DNA from: Azolla caroliniana
Taxonomy: Eukaryota > Polypodiophyta
Assembly: GCA_043228905.1 (NCBI GenBank)
Contig: JBHGNT010000006.1
Coordinates: 10,912,001-10,976,000, forward strand
Direction of reading: 5' to 3'
DNA length: 64,000 nucleotides
The position numbers and the translations under genes are program-made. Of this stretch, positions 54,280 to 63,991 are shown in pieces; the first letter of the stretch is position 1, and every line of letters starts with the position of its first letter. Under the pieces are notes generated by a model that had not been told where the DNA came from, did no database searches, and saw only the letters and a list, made by a program, of their open reading frames with translations.

Positions 54280-54951
54280 AACTTGAGGTTCCGCCTGCTC
54301 TACCGGATCTACGCTCCGGCTTCTCCTGGCTACACGCCTCGCTCACGCTCCTCGGCCTGTTCGACTCCGCGCGCTTCGACCCTTCTGGTCGGCTTGTCTC
54401 CTCCCATGGCCCTTCATAGCTCCCTTGTTGTCGCGGTGTTGGTGCTTCTCCTGCTGCCTTCTTTTCCGCTTGGCCCTCGGTTGATTTAGTGTATCTGAAT
54501 CAAACATCCGAACCGACTTGGCTACCTCCGATCAGTTTTCGCTCTTGTCCGAGTTGGCTGTCTCCAACTCGTCTTCGGTCTTCTCGCCTTTGACGGCGTC
54601 ATCTCCGCCATGCCTGGTTGGCTCCGGCATTTTCTTTCAGCTACTCCCCTTACGTCCGCTTTCAGACTCTTCCGCGGATCTGCTCTCGGCTTCTTCAGTC
54701 GAGCCACGGTCTTTTCCGCTCCTTTCCTGCTCCCTTCGTGGTCATCGGGGACGTTTCTCCCCCTCAAGTTCGGCACGTCGAGGTGACGCAACCCAAGCGC
54801 ACCCGAGAATTGCCGTAACTTGTCCAGACCAAGAGGCTTGGTGAAGATGTCGGCGGTCTGCCGATTCGTCAGAACATACTGAAGTTCGACTTCACCAGAA
54901 AGGACACGCTCACGGACAAAATGGTAATGCACCTCAATATGCTTGGTCCGT
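54280..54951 (-). pseudogene. Copia-2 RNase H C-terminus
   Basis: The frame carries HYHFVRERVLSGEVELQYVL and TNRQTADIFTKPLGLDKLRQ, the conserved copia RNase H end. An unusually long Lys/Arg-rich tail follows to about 54520, and the frame then breaks. Cut at its upstream side by B2. Confidence 0.85.
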
Positions 54952-55889
54952 TGTCGTGAAGATCCGTCACTACGCGCGGATCATGAGGCGGAACCGCCGG
55001 GGTTCTGGACCAGAAGGATTTAGAGTCGATACAAGCTTTGGCGAGAAAGTACTTAACATAGATTGGGAAAGAGAGAAGTTGAGATTACACGATCAATTTG
55101 ATAACGAATTTCTTCCTCTTAATTTTCATAAAAAAAACCGTGTTTTTCTCCTCCCCCTTCCCTCTTTTATAGATGCTCTCATGCATATGATGCATGTGAG
55201 GGTACAAGACATGCATAAATTGCATGTTTGCCATTTGGCGCTTAAGTATTACATGTGGTGCATGCTAACCATGTCACTCATTTTAGCTCTCATGGATGAG
55301 AATTTACATGTAAAAGTACAATGATAGAAATATAATTTCAACTAAATACCATGGCTTAATGGTAAGCCATTTGACTCCTAACTTGGAGGTGCAAGGTTCG
55401 AATCCATACCGGTGCCGCCGCCGGATACCGACGCCGACGTTGGATACCGGTGCCGCATGCCGCCGCCGGATTGTGGTTGGATGCCGTCGGATCACCGGCT
55501 CCATCGTCGGACCGGTTTTGGTTGGCCAAAACCCTTTTCGAGTAGCTAGCCACCTCCACTCTAAGTTCAACTTACCTTGAACTCTCTATGCTCCACACAT
55601 AGACACAAAGATAATATCTTTTGCTCCACCTTATATATGATGAGAGCCGTATTTGTCGTGCCTATGTGGGATATCTCACAATTTTCTCTTTTCTTTTCAC
55701 AAACTTTATACCCTCATATCTTGACATTTAGTTGTCTATTTCTCGTGTAATAAAGTGCATTCGAAACCTCCATCATTTTGTACTTAGATATTAAAAATGT
55801 TATCTTCACAATTATTGTATTACGTGATTCATACTCGATTTTGTACGTTTTATGGGATTTTCACACTATTGCCGAAAATCTTCACGACA
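54952..55889 (-). repeat. B2 3' LTR
   Basis: 938 bp. TATAAAAGAGGG on the minus strand is near 55160-55175. The tRNA-like block is at 55350-55413. A 60-bp deletion relative to the 5' LTR lies just after it. Confidence 0.93.
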
Positions 55890-55906
55890 TCCACCCCCAC
55901 CAAACC
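55890..55906 (-). other. B2 polypurine tract
   Basis: GTTTGGTGGGGGTGGA on the minus strand directly before the LTR start TGTCGTGAAG. The same tract is in B1 and A2. Confidence 0.8.
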
Positions 55907-55961
55907 GCACGTCCTCCGGTACGTGCCAAGAAGAGAAGAAGTGAGATTTCGGCTACGATGA

Positions 55962-58900
55962 TCAATTAGATTCCTCCATGTCTTCATTTTCATCCGGCCT
56001 ATTATGTTCATCGTCGAGGTAATCGAGGTCAGGATCCTTCTCTTGTCTTTTCTTGAAAAGCTTTACTCTTTTCCTCGCAATGGGTACGGCCAACCTTGAT
56101 CCGTCTAGTTCCGCAAGGTGGTATGTGGCATTATCGTTGGCACTTGTCACCACATATGGCCCGAACCATCTTCTTGCGAACTTCCTTGTTGTACTATGTT
56201 GATTGTCAAGGGTGCTGTCGTAAACCAAAACCCAATCCCCTTCTTCAATCTTCTTGGGACGAAGTCGATGCGTGTTGTCGAACCAAACTTTGTTCTTTAC
56301 TCGGGCTGCCTTCATCATCTTTCGCACTTTTTCTAAATCTTCAGGTCTTCTTTCAAGTTGCCTTATCTGCGCCGCTAATAACTCTTCTCTGCTCATCTCG
56401 TTCTCCCACGGTATCGCTACCCATGAGGCGATCGTCCTTTCGATGGGCATAATCGGCTTTTGTCCATACATAAGCTCCGTCGGCATATACCCTGTCACCG
56501 AGCTATGTGTCGTTCTATCGGCCCACAAGGCATAGGGTAATAGTCGTGGCCAATTCCCGACTCGACCGTTGCATGCCCGTACGATGGCTTTAACGATAGG
56601 TCCATGCCCTCGCTCGATCTTCCCATTTGCTTCCGGATTGTAGGCAGTCGTGAGGGAGAGCTTCACGCCTAGTCTTTCGAAGAGCTCCGTCGCTTCGTGC
56701 GCATCCAACTCCCCTCGGTCGGCCACTATCTTCCCTACACATCCATATCGGCAAACAACATCTTCAAGTAAAAATTTACAAACGGCTGAAGTCGTCTTAT
56801 TTGTCAAGGCTCGTCCTTCCACTTGATTTGTCAAGTCTTCCCTTGCGAGCGCTAAGTACTTCATTTGTCCCACTCCCATTGGCATCGAGACCAGATCCAC
56901 CATCCATTTGAAGTGAATGGTGAGTGGGTATGTCAACTTTAACTCATCACGATGACGTATATTTGAATATACTTGGCAACTTTCGCATGTGGACACGAAA
57001 TGGAGTACATCTTTGTACATGCTTGGCCACCAGTACTTCTCCTTCAACTTTTCGAACGTCGCCCATTTTCCTCTATGACCTGCCCAAGCACTCTCGTGGA
57101 ATTCGGTCATCAGCATCTCTTGCTCTTCTTTCCTTACCACCACTCGACGTGGTATTCCTGTCCTTCTTTTTGGATGTCGCCAAAGGAATCCTCCCTTCAA
57201 GAAGTATCGGTAAGCTTTCTTTCGGATTCGTAGGGCCTCCTCCTTTGTCAACGAATCATCTGTCGTCAATGTTCTTAGGAATCTACCGATGAGTAACCAT
57301 TCTCCTTCGTACTCGTTCTCGTTGAAGGCGTGGAGGGTTTGCGTGTCCTGGTCTTCCGCCGACAATCGAGCCATCTTGAAGAAGTCGAGGGCGACATCTT
57401 CATCTTCCGAAACCATGTTACTTCTATTTGAAAATCTTGCCCTCGACAGCATGTCAGCCATGGCGTTCTTCTTCCCTGCGATGTGACGGATCTCTGGGTT
57501 AAAAGAATGGATGTAGGCGATCCACCTTAGCATAGCAAGATCTGGGGTCGCACATCCCGAGACCATTCCGAGAATTGGGAGACAATCTGTCTCTATTATC
57601 ACTTCTGACCCGATCAGGTAATCTTTGTCCGTCTTCACTGCCGACACAATACCCCAAAGTTCCCGCTTGACTTGGGCATATCTTTGTTGCCGTTCGCTGA
57701 GAACCTTTGCTCCGAACCGGATGGCATATCGCGCATTATCTTCACCTTCTTGATTGATGACCCACCCGATTCCGGTTGGGCTCGTATCTACAGTCACGTA
57801 AATTGGTTTCCCTTCGGCATAGTCGGCCTTCCTTAGTGCCGGAGCTTCAAGAAGCAGTTTCTTTAATCTTCGCATCGCCTCTGTGTTCTCGTCTCGCCAT
57901 TCGAACTTTATTCTTTTCTTTAGTAGTCCATATAACGGTTCGGCAACATGAGCGTAGTGAGGAATCCATATATGATAAAACGTGCACGCTCCAAGGAACC
58001 TTTGAACCTCCGTTTGGTTTTCGCATTCTTCTTTCATGTCTTGGATTGCGTTCACTTTGGATGGTAAGGGCTTCCGGCCGTATGCTCCACACAAGTGACC
58101 TACCACCAAGATCTCCGGTTGCCCGAATGCGGATTTTTCTCCCGAAAATGTCAAATTCGCATCTTCGAGCCTTTGAAGCACCTTCTCGCAATCTTTCATA
58201 TGATCCGCAACGAACTTTCTACAACCTTCCTTATCTTTCGATTCATCTTTCTCCTCATCTGAACATCCTTTTATCGGAATATCATCCAAGAATGGCATCG
58301 TGATGTCCGGAATGCAATCCTTCAAGACTTTATTCATGGCATTCACCATATGAGCCACCGAGTTCGTTGCCCCTTGGGGTAAGGTACACATCCGCACAAG
58401 CCCGATCGGAGTCCTCATGGTTGTAATGTCCCGACTATCGATCGCCAACTGGAATTGGTCATATCCGGAGTAGAGATCGCCAATGGAGTAGATGGACCGG
58501 CCCGCAAACGCTTCGGCAAATTCGTCCACGCTCGGACCGATTCCGGCATTTCGAATTGTCACCTTGTTGACGGGTTGAAGATCTTGAATGAATCGCAATG
58601 ATCCATTCTTCTTCGGCACCGTGAACCACCTATTGGAATAAGGAGCATTCGACGGTTCTAGAATTCCCATACTCAGCTTCTCCTTTAAGAGCTCGATCAG
58701 CTTCGGAAGGTGTGCTCTCGGAACCGGTATCGGTTTCAAATTCCAAGGCACATGAGGCACCATGAAGATCACCATTGGCTCTATAACCTTTGGGTCGGCG
58801 CATCCGATTTCTTGTGGGAAGAATGCGAAAGCCTTCCCATGTCTCTCAAGCATATCGCGAAACATTCGCTCCTCTTCAGGGAGAAGGAAATCCTCCTTTC

Positions 58901-59456
58901 CAACTCGTAGCTTCCCCTTCGTCTCTTTGATGAAGTCATGACCTATCTTCTTTGGATCTCTTAAGCTTGGATCGTTAGCGACTTCCTTCATCTTTTGCCA
59001 GCTATCTTCCGGTAGCGGAACCGCAACTAGCTTGATCTTCTTATCCACCGTTTTATATTTCGTGTTGATGTCAGCTTCCTTCATCGAGATGCCACGACGG
59101 TATTCATCGATGATAGCGTACATGTTGACGGAGTTAACCGAAATCACGCGTTGGTTGTGAAGATAGCTCAAGTCCACGACGTCCTCGATTTCGCCGATGG
59201 TGTCGTTAAATGAGGCTTCTTCCATAATATGAGTCACGAACTCCCCTTCTTCTATTATGTTTTCTTCTTTCAGCATCTTCTCGAATTCTTGTATCCGGTG
59301 CTTGTGCTTCTTGTCGGGTAGTACTAGTTTACATGCGCCACTAGGTGTGACACATGTTGCTTCTCCTTGCAATCCACGCACTCTTCTTTCTTGTGGGGTC
59401 TTGTGATTGCTCGGACTATTTGTGCCCCATGCTTCAATAGTCCGCTCTAAAAATCC
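55962..59456 (-). CDS. B2 pol: reverse transcriptase, RNase H and integrase
   Basis: One open frame, read by -1 shift from gag-pro at about 59450 (GGA TTT TTA GAG). Residues are counted from codon 59381. RT spans about 200-470 with NRWFTVPKKNGSLRFIQDLQ near 250 and the active site MPFLDDIPIKG near 365. RNase H is about 525-650 (YVTVDTSPTGIGW, IIETDC). The integrase zinc site has His 762 and 769 and Cys 799 and 802; the DDE residues are near 829, 889 and 924. The tail YHLAELDGSRLAVPIARKRV ends with an acidic stretch and no chromodomain. No stop or frameshift is seen, so the enzyme set may work. It resembles Ty3/gypsy pol that I know from fungi. Confidence 0.93.
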   Translation of the reverse strand, partial: GFLERTIEAWGTNSPSNHKTPQERRVRGLQGEATCVTPSGACKLVLPDKKHKHRIQEFEKMLKEENIIEEGEFVTHIMEEASFNDTIGEIEDVVDLSYLHNQRVISVNSVNMYAIIDEYRRGISMKEADINTKYKTVDKKIKLVAVPLPEDSWQKMKEVANDPSLRDPKKIGHDFIKETKGKLRVGKEDFLLPEEERMFRDMLERHGKAFAFFPQEIGCADPKVIEPMVIFMVPHVPWNLKPIPVPRAHLPKLIELLKEKLSMGILEPSNAPYSNRWFTVPKKNGSLRFIQDLQPVNKVTIRNAGIGPSVDEFAEAFAGRSIYSIGDLYSGYDQFQLAIDSRDITTMRTPIGLVRMCTLPQGATNSVAHMVNAMNKVLKDCIPDITMPFLDDIPIKGCSDEEKDESKDKEGCRKFVADHMKDCEKVLQRLEDANLTFSGEKSAFGQPEILVVGHLCGAYGRKPLPSKVNAIQDMKEECENQTEVQRFLGACTFYHIWIPHYAHVAEPLYGLLKKRIKFEWRDENTEAMRRLKKLLLEAPALRKADYAEGKPIYVTVDTSPTGIGWVINQEGEDNARYAIRFGAKVLSERQQRYAQVKRELWGIVSAVKTDKDYLIGSEVIIETDCLPILGMVSGCATPDLAMLRWIAYIHSFNPEIRHIAGKKNAMADMLSRARFSNRSNMVSEDEDVALDFFKMARLSAEDQDTQTLHAFNENEYEGEWLLIGRFLRTLTTDDSLTKEEALRIRKKAYRYFLKGGFLWRHPKRRTGIPRRVVVRKEEQEMLMTEFHESAWAGHRGKWATFEKLKEKYWWPSMYKDVLHFVSTCESCQVYSNIRHRDELKLTYPLTIHFKWMVDLVSMPMGVGQMKYLALAREDLTNQVEGRALTNKTTSAVCKFLLEDVVCRYGCVGKIVADRGELDAHEATELFERLGVKLSLTTAYNPEANGKIERGHGPIVKAIVRACNGRVGNWPRLLPYALWADRTTHSSVTGYMPTELMYGQKPIMPIERTIASWVAIPWENEMSREELLAAQIRQLERRPEDLEKVRKMMKAARVKNKVWFDNTHRLRPKKIEEGDWVLVYDSTLDNQHSTTRKFARRWFGPYVVTSANDNATYHLAELDGSRLAVPIARKRVKLFKKRQEKDPDLDYLDDEHNRPDENEDMEESN
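59393..59455 (-). promoter_or_regulatory. Putative programmed -1 frameshift signal of B2
   Basis: The gag-pro frame ends GAT TTT TAG (TAG at 59449-59447) and pol is open in the -1 frame. The run ATTTTTA is 59454-59448. A 9-bp hairpin follows: arms CGGACTATT (59444-59436) and AATAGTCCG (59420-59412), loop 15 nt. The loop TGGGG can pair with CCCCA near 59394-59398, giving an H-type pseudoknot. Confidence 0.65.
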
Positions 59457-60697
59457 GAGGATTCGCCTCCGAGACTATCTCGATTCCTTTCATGATTGGC
59501 TCGCACTGTTAGGAATTGGACCGATCTTTGGTTGTCAAGACTCTTTATTCGTGCGAAGGCTGCTCCATTATCGAACACTTTGGTCTCCATCCGAGATGAT
59601 GTGATATAAGGTTACCCTAGGATGACAGGATGCGACGCCGATTCTTGTATGAAGAAGTGTTGATCCATCTCCACATCCCCGATCGTGACTTTGACATTGG
59701 GACAAGCTCCGTACAAGTCCTCCGTAGACTTTGTTGCCGCGCGAATCTTCCATCCATGGTTTGTATTGATTGGCCATCTTCCCTTTTTGTAGAAGTCGTT
59801 TGACATGAGGTTGATCTCCGAGCCGTGGTCGATCAAGGCTACGACGGTCTCTTTCTTCTCCCCGATCTTTACCGGCGTCTCCGTTGTCGCTCGTGCCCAA
59901 TGAGGTCGAGTGTAGTGGCTGTCCACCATATCTTCATCGATTTCGTCTCTTGCCATCGTTATGGCATTCGTTTTTGCTTTCTGCGGCTTCTCTTCTTCCT
60001 CGTCCGATTGTTGTCTCTTTCTCTTTACAAGGTCCACGATCATGTCATGGAACTCCTTCTTCGTAATGCCAAGCAATTCCCTCAAGGACAAAGTTACGTG
60101 GCTATCAAGAACTCGTTCTTCGAGAATCTTCTTTAGGTTCGTCGTCTGCTCTACGTCCGACCTTAGCTTATAGGTAGGTATGGTCCTTGTCCTCCGAGCG
60201 GGGTCTTCGACACCAACCTTCACGGGCTGAACCGTTTCTTCAACTCGTATGCTCGGCTCCCCTTTTCGGCTTGATTCTCGTTCCTCCGTTTGTAAAGGTC
60301 GACTCGTCTCCGCATCGTCCTTCTTTTTCGCGTTCCTTGTTTCATGTCTTTTTGATGGGCCTTGCTCTTCTATTCTCTTTCTCTTTTCTTCGACGAACAC
60401 CTCGTGGTTGTCGCACATCACCTCTGCGAGTATGGTGTTGTCGTCCACCGGATCCGACCACCCGGTTATGCTTTGCACGTTTCGGTCCGCAAGCTCTACC
60501 TCGTTCGATGTGACTTTTCCCTTCTTCTCATATTCGAGAACGGAAGTCCAAAACTTTGCTCCCGCTCTAGCAGCTTCAGTCTTGTCTTTCCCGACTCTTA
60601 TTCCGGCTGACGCAACATAGTGCATCGCATCCACATGAGTCGCATCGGCATCCTCCATAGATCTCTTCATTCCTCCTCTTCCGAAATTCACCGGCCG
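59447..60697 (-). pseudogene. B2 gag C-terminus and protease
   Basis: Gag tail AGIRVGKDKTEAARAGAKFW, then the protease with VVALIDHGSEINLMSNDFYK and HPVILG. The frame has one in-frame TAA at about 59612 (B1 has Gln there) and otherwise runs to the GAT TTT TAG end at 59447. The active site Asp-His-Gly is unusual. Confidence 0.88.
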
Positions 60698-61733
60698 ACG
60701 CAGCATAGTGCATCGCATCCACATGAGTCGCATCGGCATCCTCCATAGATCTCTTCATTCCTCCTCTTCCGAAATTCACCCATAGGGGTCTTCTAGTCTC
60801 GCTTGAGCAGATCATGTTGTCCTCTATGTATACGATATTTTGTCGAATCGCCTCTCGAAGGCTCGTACAATCCCTTCTCATGTGGTCCATGCTATCGCAC
60901 CACACGCATCTAAAGGGTTCTTTTCCTTTAGGGCCCCGACGATTCATGTCGGCTAGAGTGACCTTCTCGAACTTCTTCGCTAGCTCTTCAATGATGTCAT
61001 CATCAATCTTCTTTTCTTCCACGTTACTTTGTCTTGGCGGCTCATCTACTTTCAGCGGTCTTGCTTTCTCCGTGGTAGTCGGTCCCGTCAAGTCGGTGTC
61101 ATCAACCCATTGGCGACGCTTGTCGAACCTATTGCATGCCCGCTTCACCGCGATCCAGTCCGCTACGAGCCCATTTGCTTGGGTATCATCTTCGAGAAGA
61201 GTCCCCAACTCCCGTCTATCCTTTATGTCCACGGCCTTCAAGAAGTACAAAGTCTTGTCCTCTTCAAGCAATACTTGGTCCGTATTGGGGAGACGACTAA
61301 ACATCTGGTCGAATTCGTCGTACACCCTCGAGACGCTCATCTTCTTATTCTTCTTCTCTATCCACTTCATCAGGGCATGTCGAGTCATCCTCGTTGAGTC
61401 TTCAGTCACGAACTCCACTAGTATCGTTTTCTCGAACTCGGACCATGTTGTCTTTCCTTCTTGAAGCTCGATGATGCGTCTTTGGATGTTGTTGGCGACA
61501 ACTCTCTTGAAGCTTGCGATTTGACGTGCCTCGGACACGTCCCTTTGATTCATCTCCCTCTTATATGCATCAAGGAACTTCGTAACGTTCCTTCCATCGA
61601 ATTGGCCCTCGAGCTCTACGACACGATCGACAACCTTCTCCACGCTCGCGTCGTTGTCCCGAGATCTCATCATTTGCTCGACGATTAGCATCATCCTTTC
61701 GAGCTCTCCTGCTTGGTTGCTTGAGGACGCCAT
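60576..61733 (-). pseudogene. B2 gag
   Basis: ATG at 61733 starts MASSSNQAGELERMMLIVEQ; it lies 8 codons after the primer site. The capsid has KFLDAYKREMNQRDVSEARQ and LMKWIEKKNKKMSVSRVYDE. The zinc knuckle is CVWCDSMDHMRRDC. Near 60697 an 88-bp tandem duplication shifts the frame, so gag is not joined to the protease. Confidence 0.88.
60609..60784. repeat. 88-bp tandem duplication in B2 gag
   Basis: Copies 60609-60696 and 60697-60784 are almost identical, each with CATAGTGCATCGCATCCACA and CGAAATTCACC. 88 is not a multiple of three, so it causes a frameshift. B1 has one copy at the same place. Confidence 0.92.
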
Positions 61734-61774
61734 CTCCAAGTATTAATCTCGACTTGATCCTTCCTACCGCCTCT

Positions 61775-61792
61775 TTCACGTCGGGTTCACCA
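61775..61792 (-). other. B2 primer binding site, tRNA-Trp type
   Basis: TGGTGAACCCGACGTGAA on the minus strand, 8 bases after the 5' LTR end. Confidence 0.68.
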
Positions 61793-61800
61793 CTTAATTA

Positions 61801-62798
61801 TGTCGTGAAGATCCGTCACTACGCGCGGATCGTGAGGCGGAACCGCCGGGGTTCTGGACCAGAAGGATTTAGAGTCGATACAAGCTTTGGCGAGAAAGTA
61901 CTTAACATAGATTGGGAAAGAGAGAAGTTGAGATTACACGATCAATTTGATAACGAATTTCTTCCTCTTAATTTTCATAAAAAAACCGTGTTTTTCTCCT
62001 CCCCCTTCCCTCTTTTATAGATGCTCTCATGCATATGATGCATGTGAGGGTACAAGACATGCATAAATTGCATGTTTGCCATTTGGCGCTTAAGTATTAC
62101 ATGTGGTGCATGCTAACCATGTCACTCATTTTAGCTCTCATGGATGAGAATTTACATGTAAAAGTACAATGATAGAAATATAATTTCAACTAAATATCAT
62201 GGCTTAATGGTAAGCCATTTGACTCCTAACTTGGAGGTGCAAGGTTCGAATCCATACTTGCCCTCCTTGTATATGTACATATTTTTATATATTTATTTTA
62301 TCTAGTCGCCGGTTCGCCGGATGCCGTCGCCGGATGCCGACGCCGACGCCGGATACCGGTGCCGCATGCCGCCGCCGGATTGCGGTTGGATGTCGTCGGA
62401 TCACCGGCTCCATCGCCGGACCGGTTTTGGTTGGCCAAAACCCTTTTCGAGTAGCTAGCCACCTCCACTCTAAGTTCAACTTACCTTGAACTCTCTATGC
62501 TCCACACATAGACACAAAGATAATATCTTTTGCTCCACCTTATATATGATGAGAGCCGTATTTGTCGTGCCTATGTGGGATATCTCACAATTTTCTCTTT
62601 TCTTTTCACAAACTTTATACCCTCATATCTTGACATTTAGTTGTCTATTTCTCGTGTAATAAAGTGCATTCGAAACCTCCATCATTTTGTACTTAGATAT
62701 TAAAAATGTTATCTTCACAATTATTGTATTACGTGATTCATACTCGATTTTGTACGTTTTATGGGATTTTCACACTATTGCCGAAAATCTTCACGACA
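61801..62798 (-). repeat. B2 5' LTR
   Basis: 998 bp. A TATAAAAGAGGG box on the minus strand is at about 62010-62021. The GCCGGA-rich tract is at 62306-62415. The tRNA-like block is at 62197-62262. Confidence 0.93.
62197..62262 (+). other. tRNA-like A-box/B-box block in B2 5' LTR
   Basis: CATGGCTTAATGGTAAGCC folds as a D-arm with a GG-containing loop. Next comes a hairpin CTCC-TAACTT-GGAG, then GCAAGGTTCGAATCC, a near-perfect B box (GGTTCGANTCC). Antisense to the element and about 180 bp upstream of the TATA box. Other copies: 19253-19318, 26038-26102, 55350-55413. No acceptor stem and a 6-base anticodon loop, so not a working tRNA gene. Confidence 0.62.
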
Positions 62799-62802
62799 CC
62801 GT

Positions 62803-63488
62803 GCGTGGAAGACGGGGTTCTTCGCGAGGTGGATGCTGCTAAGGTTGTCGTAGTAGATCGTCGTCGGATCGGACACCTCCACCTGCAAATCCTTAAGTAG
62901 CCGCTTCAACCATATGGCTTCGCATGTCGCAATGGCCGCTCCTCAGTACTCAGCTTCAGTGCTCGACAGTGCAACTGTCGGCTGCTTCTTGCTACTCCAC
63001 GCTATTGCGGCACTCCCAAGAGAGAACGTGTATCCGGACGTGGATCGGCGATCTGCGACATTGCCGGCCCAGTCGGCATCGGTGTAGCCGAACAACTGCG
63101 GGGCCATATTGGTCCGATATAGCAGTCCCCGGTCATTAGTGCTGCTTATGTACCGCAGTACGTGTTGCGCACACTGAAGGTGCTCCTCGGTAGGTCGCGC
63201 CATAAATTGACTGATCACCCCGATCGGGTAACTAAGATCGGGTCGGGTGATTGTCAAGTAGATAAGGCTTCCGACAATTTGTCGGAACCTTGTCGGATCG
63301 CAAACCTTGCCAGAATTGGGGCGAAGCTTCACAGTTCTATCCAGAGGAGTCGAGACGGACTTACAGTCTGCCATCCCGAATTTGAAGAGCATATTCAGGG
63401 TGTAATGACGTTGGCTGATCAGTATGCCTTTAGGGGTGTGGATCACTTCGATCCCGAGGAAGTAATGAAGGTCCCCTAGATCCTTCAC
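62803..63488 (-). pseudogene. Copia-2 RT end and RNase H
   Basis: KDLGDLHYFLGIEVIHTPKG, then GSLIYLTITRPDLSYPIGVI and the RNase H start LFGYTDADWAGNVADRRSTS with AIAWSSKKQPTVALSSTEAE. An in-frame TGA after AEY (near 62945) and then the GAAIATCEAIWLKRLLKDLQ block lead to the B2 target site. Standard copia order. Confidence 0.87.
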
Positions 63489-63991
63489 GTCGAATGATGC
63501 TGCAAGCTAGAGCTTCACGTGGTTGAGTTCACCTAGGTCAGTGCCGATGATGACCAAGTCATCAACATAGAGTAAAATACTGACCGGCCCAAGTCGACCT
63601 TTCCGAATGAACAACGAGGAGTCCGATTTTGACGTCGCAAAGCCCATCCGACGCAGCCGATGCGTGATCTTTGTATTCCAGGCACGCGGGGCTTGCTTCA
63701 GTTCGTAAAGGGACTTCTTCAATCGGCACACTGCCGACGTGTTCGTTCCGGAGTGAAATCCGAGGGGTCCTCAAGCTCACCTTGCAGGAACGCATTCTTT
63801 ACATCCATTTGATGTAAGTGCCACCCCTTGGCCGCGGCTACCATGAGAAAAACACGGACAGTCGTCATCTTCGCGACCGGCGCAAATGTCTCATCGTAGT
63901 CGATGCCGTGTTTCTGCGCATAGCCTTTTGCCACTAACCGGGCCTTGTATCGGTTGACCGAGCCGTCGGTGTTGTACTTGACCTTGTGCAC
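63489..63991 (-). pseudogene. Copia-2 reverse transcriptase
   Basis: [20 protein letters not shown] and [20 protein letters not shown], then [13 protein letters not shown]. After a frame change near 63770, [20 protein letters not shown] and the active site LLYVDDLVIIGT (YVDD). An in-frame TAG lies near 63508. The upstream RT and integrase are beyond the window. Confidence 0.88.

Larger units (their letters stand above)
54952..62798 (-). mobile_element. B2, family B Ty3/gypsy element inserted in Copia-2 (best preserved)
   Basis: LTRs 54952-55889 and 61801-62798, TGTCGTGAAG...CTTCACGACA. The 4-bp target duplication ccgt is at 54948-54951 and 62799-62802; removing it and B2 restores an open RNase H frame in Copia-2. 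The two LTRs are nearly identical except for a 60-bp deletion in the left one, so the insertion is young. Gag-protease and pol are two frames joined by a -1 shift. Damage: an 88-bp duplication in gag and one stop in the protease. Confidence 0.95.
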
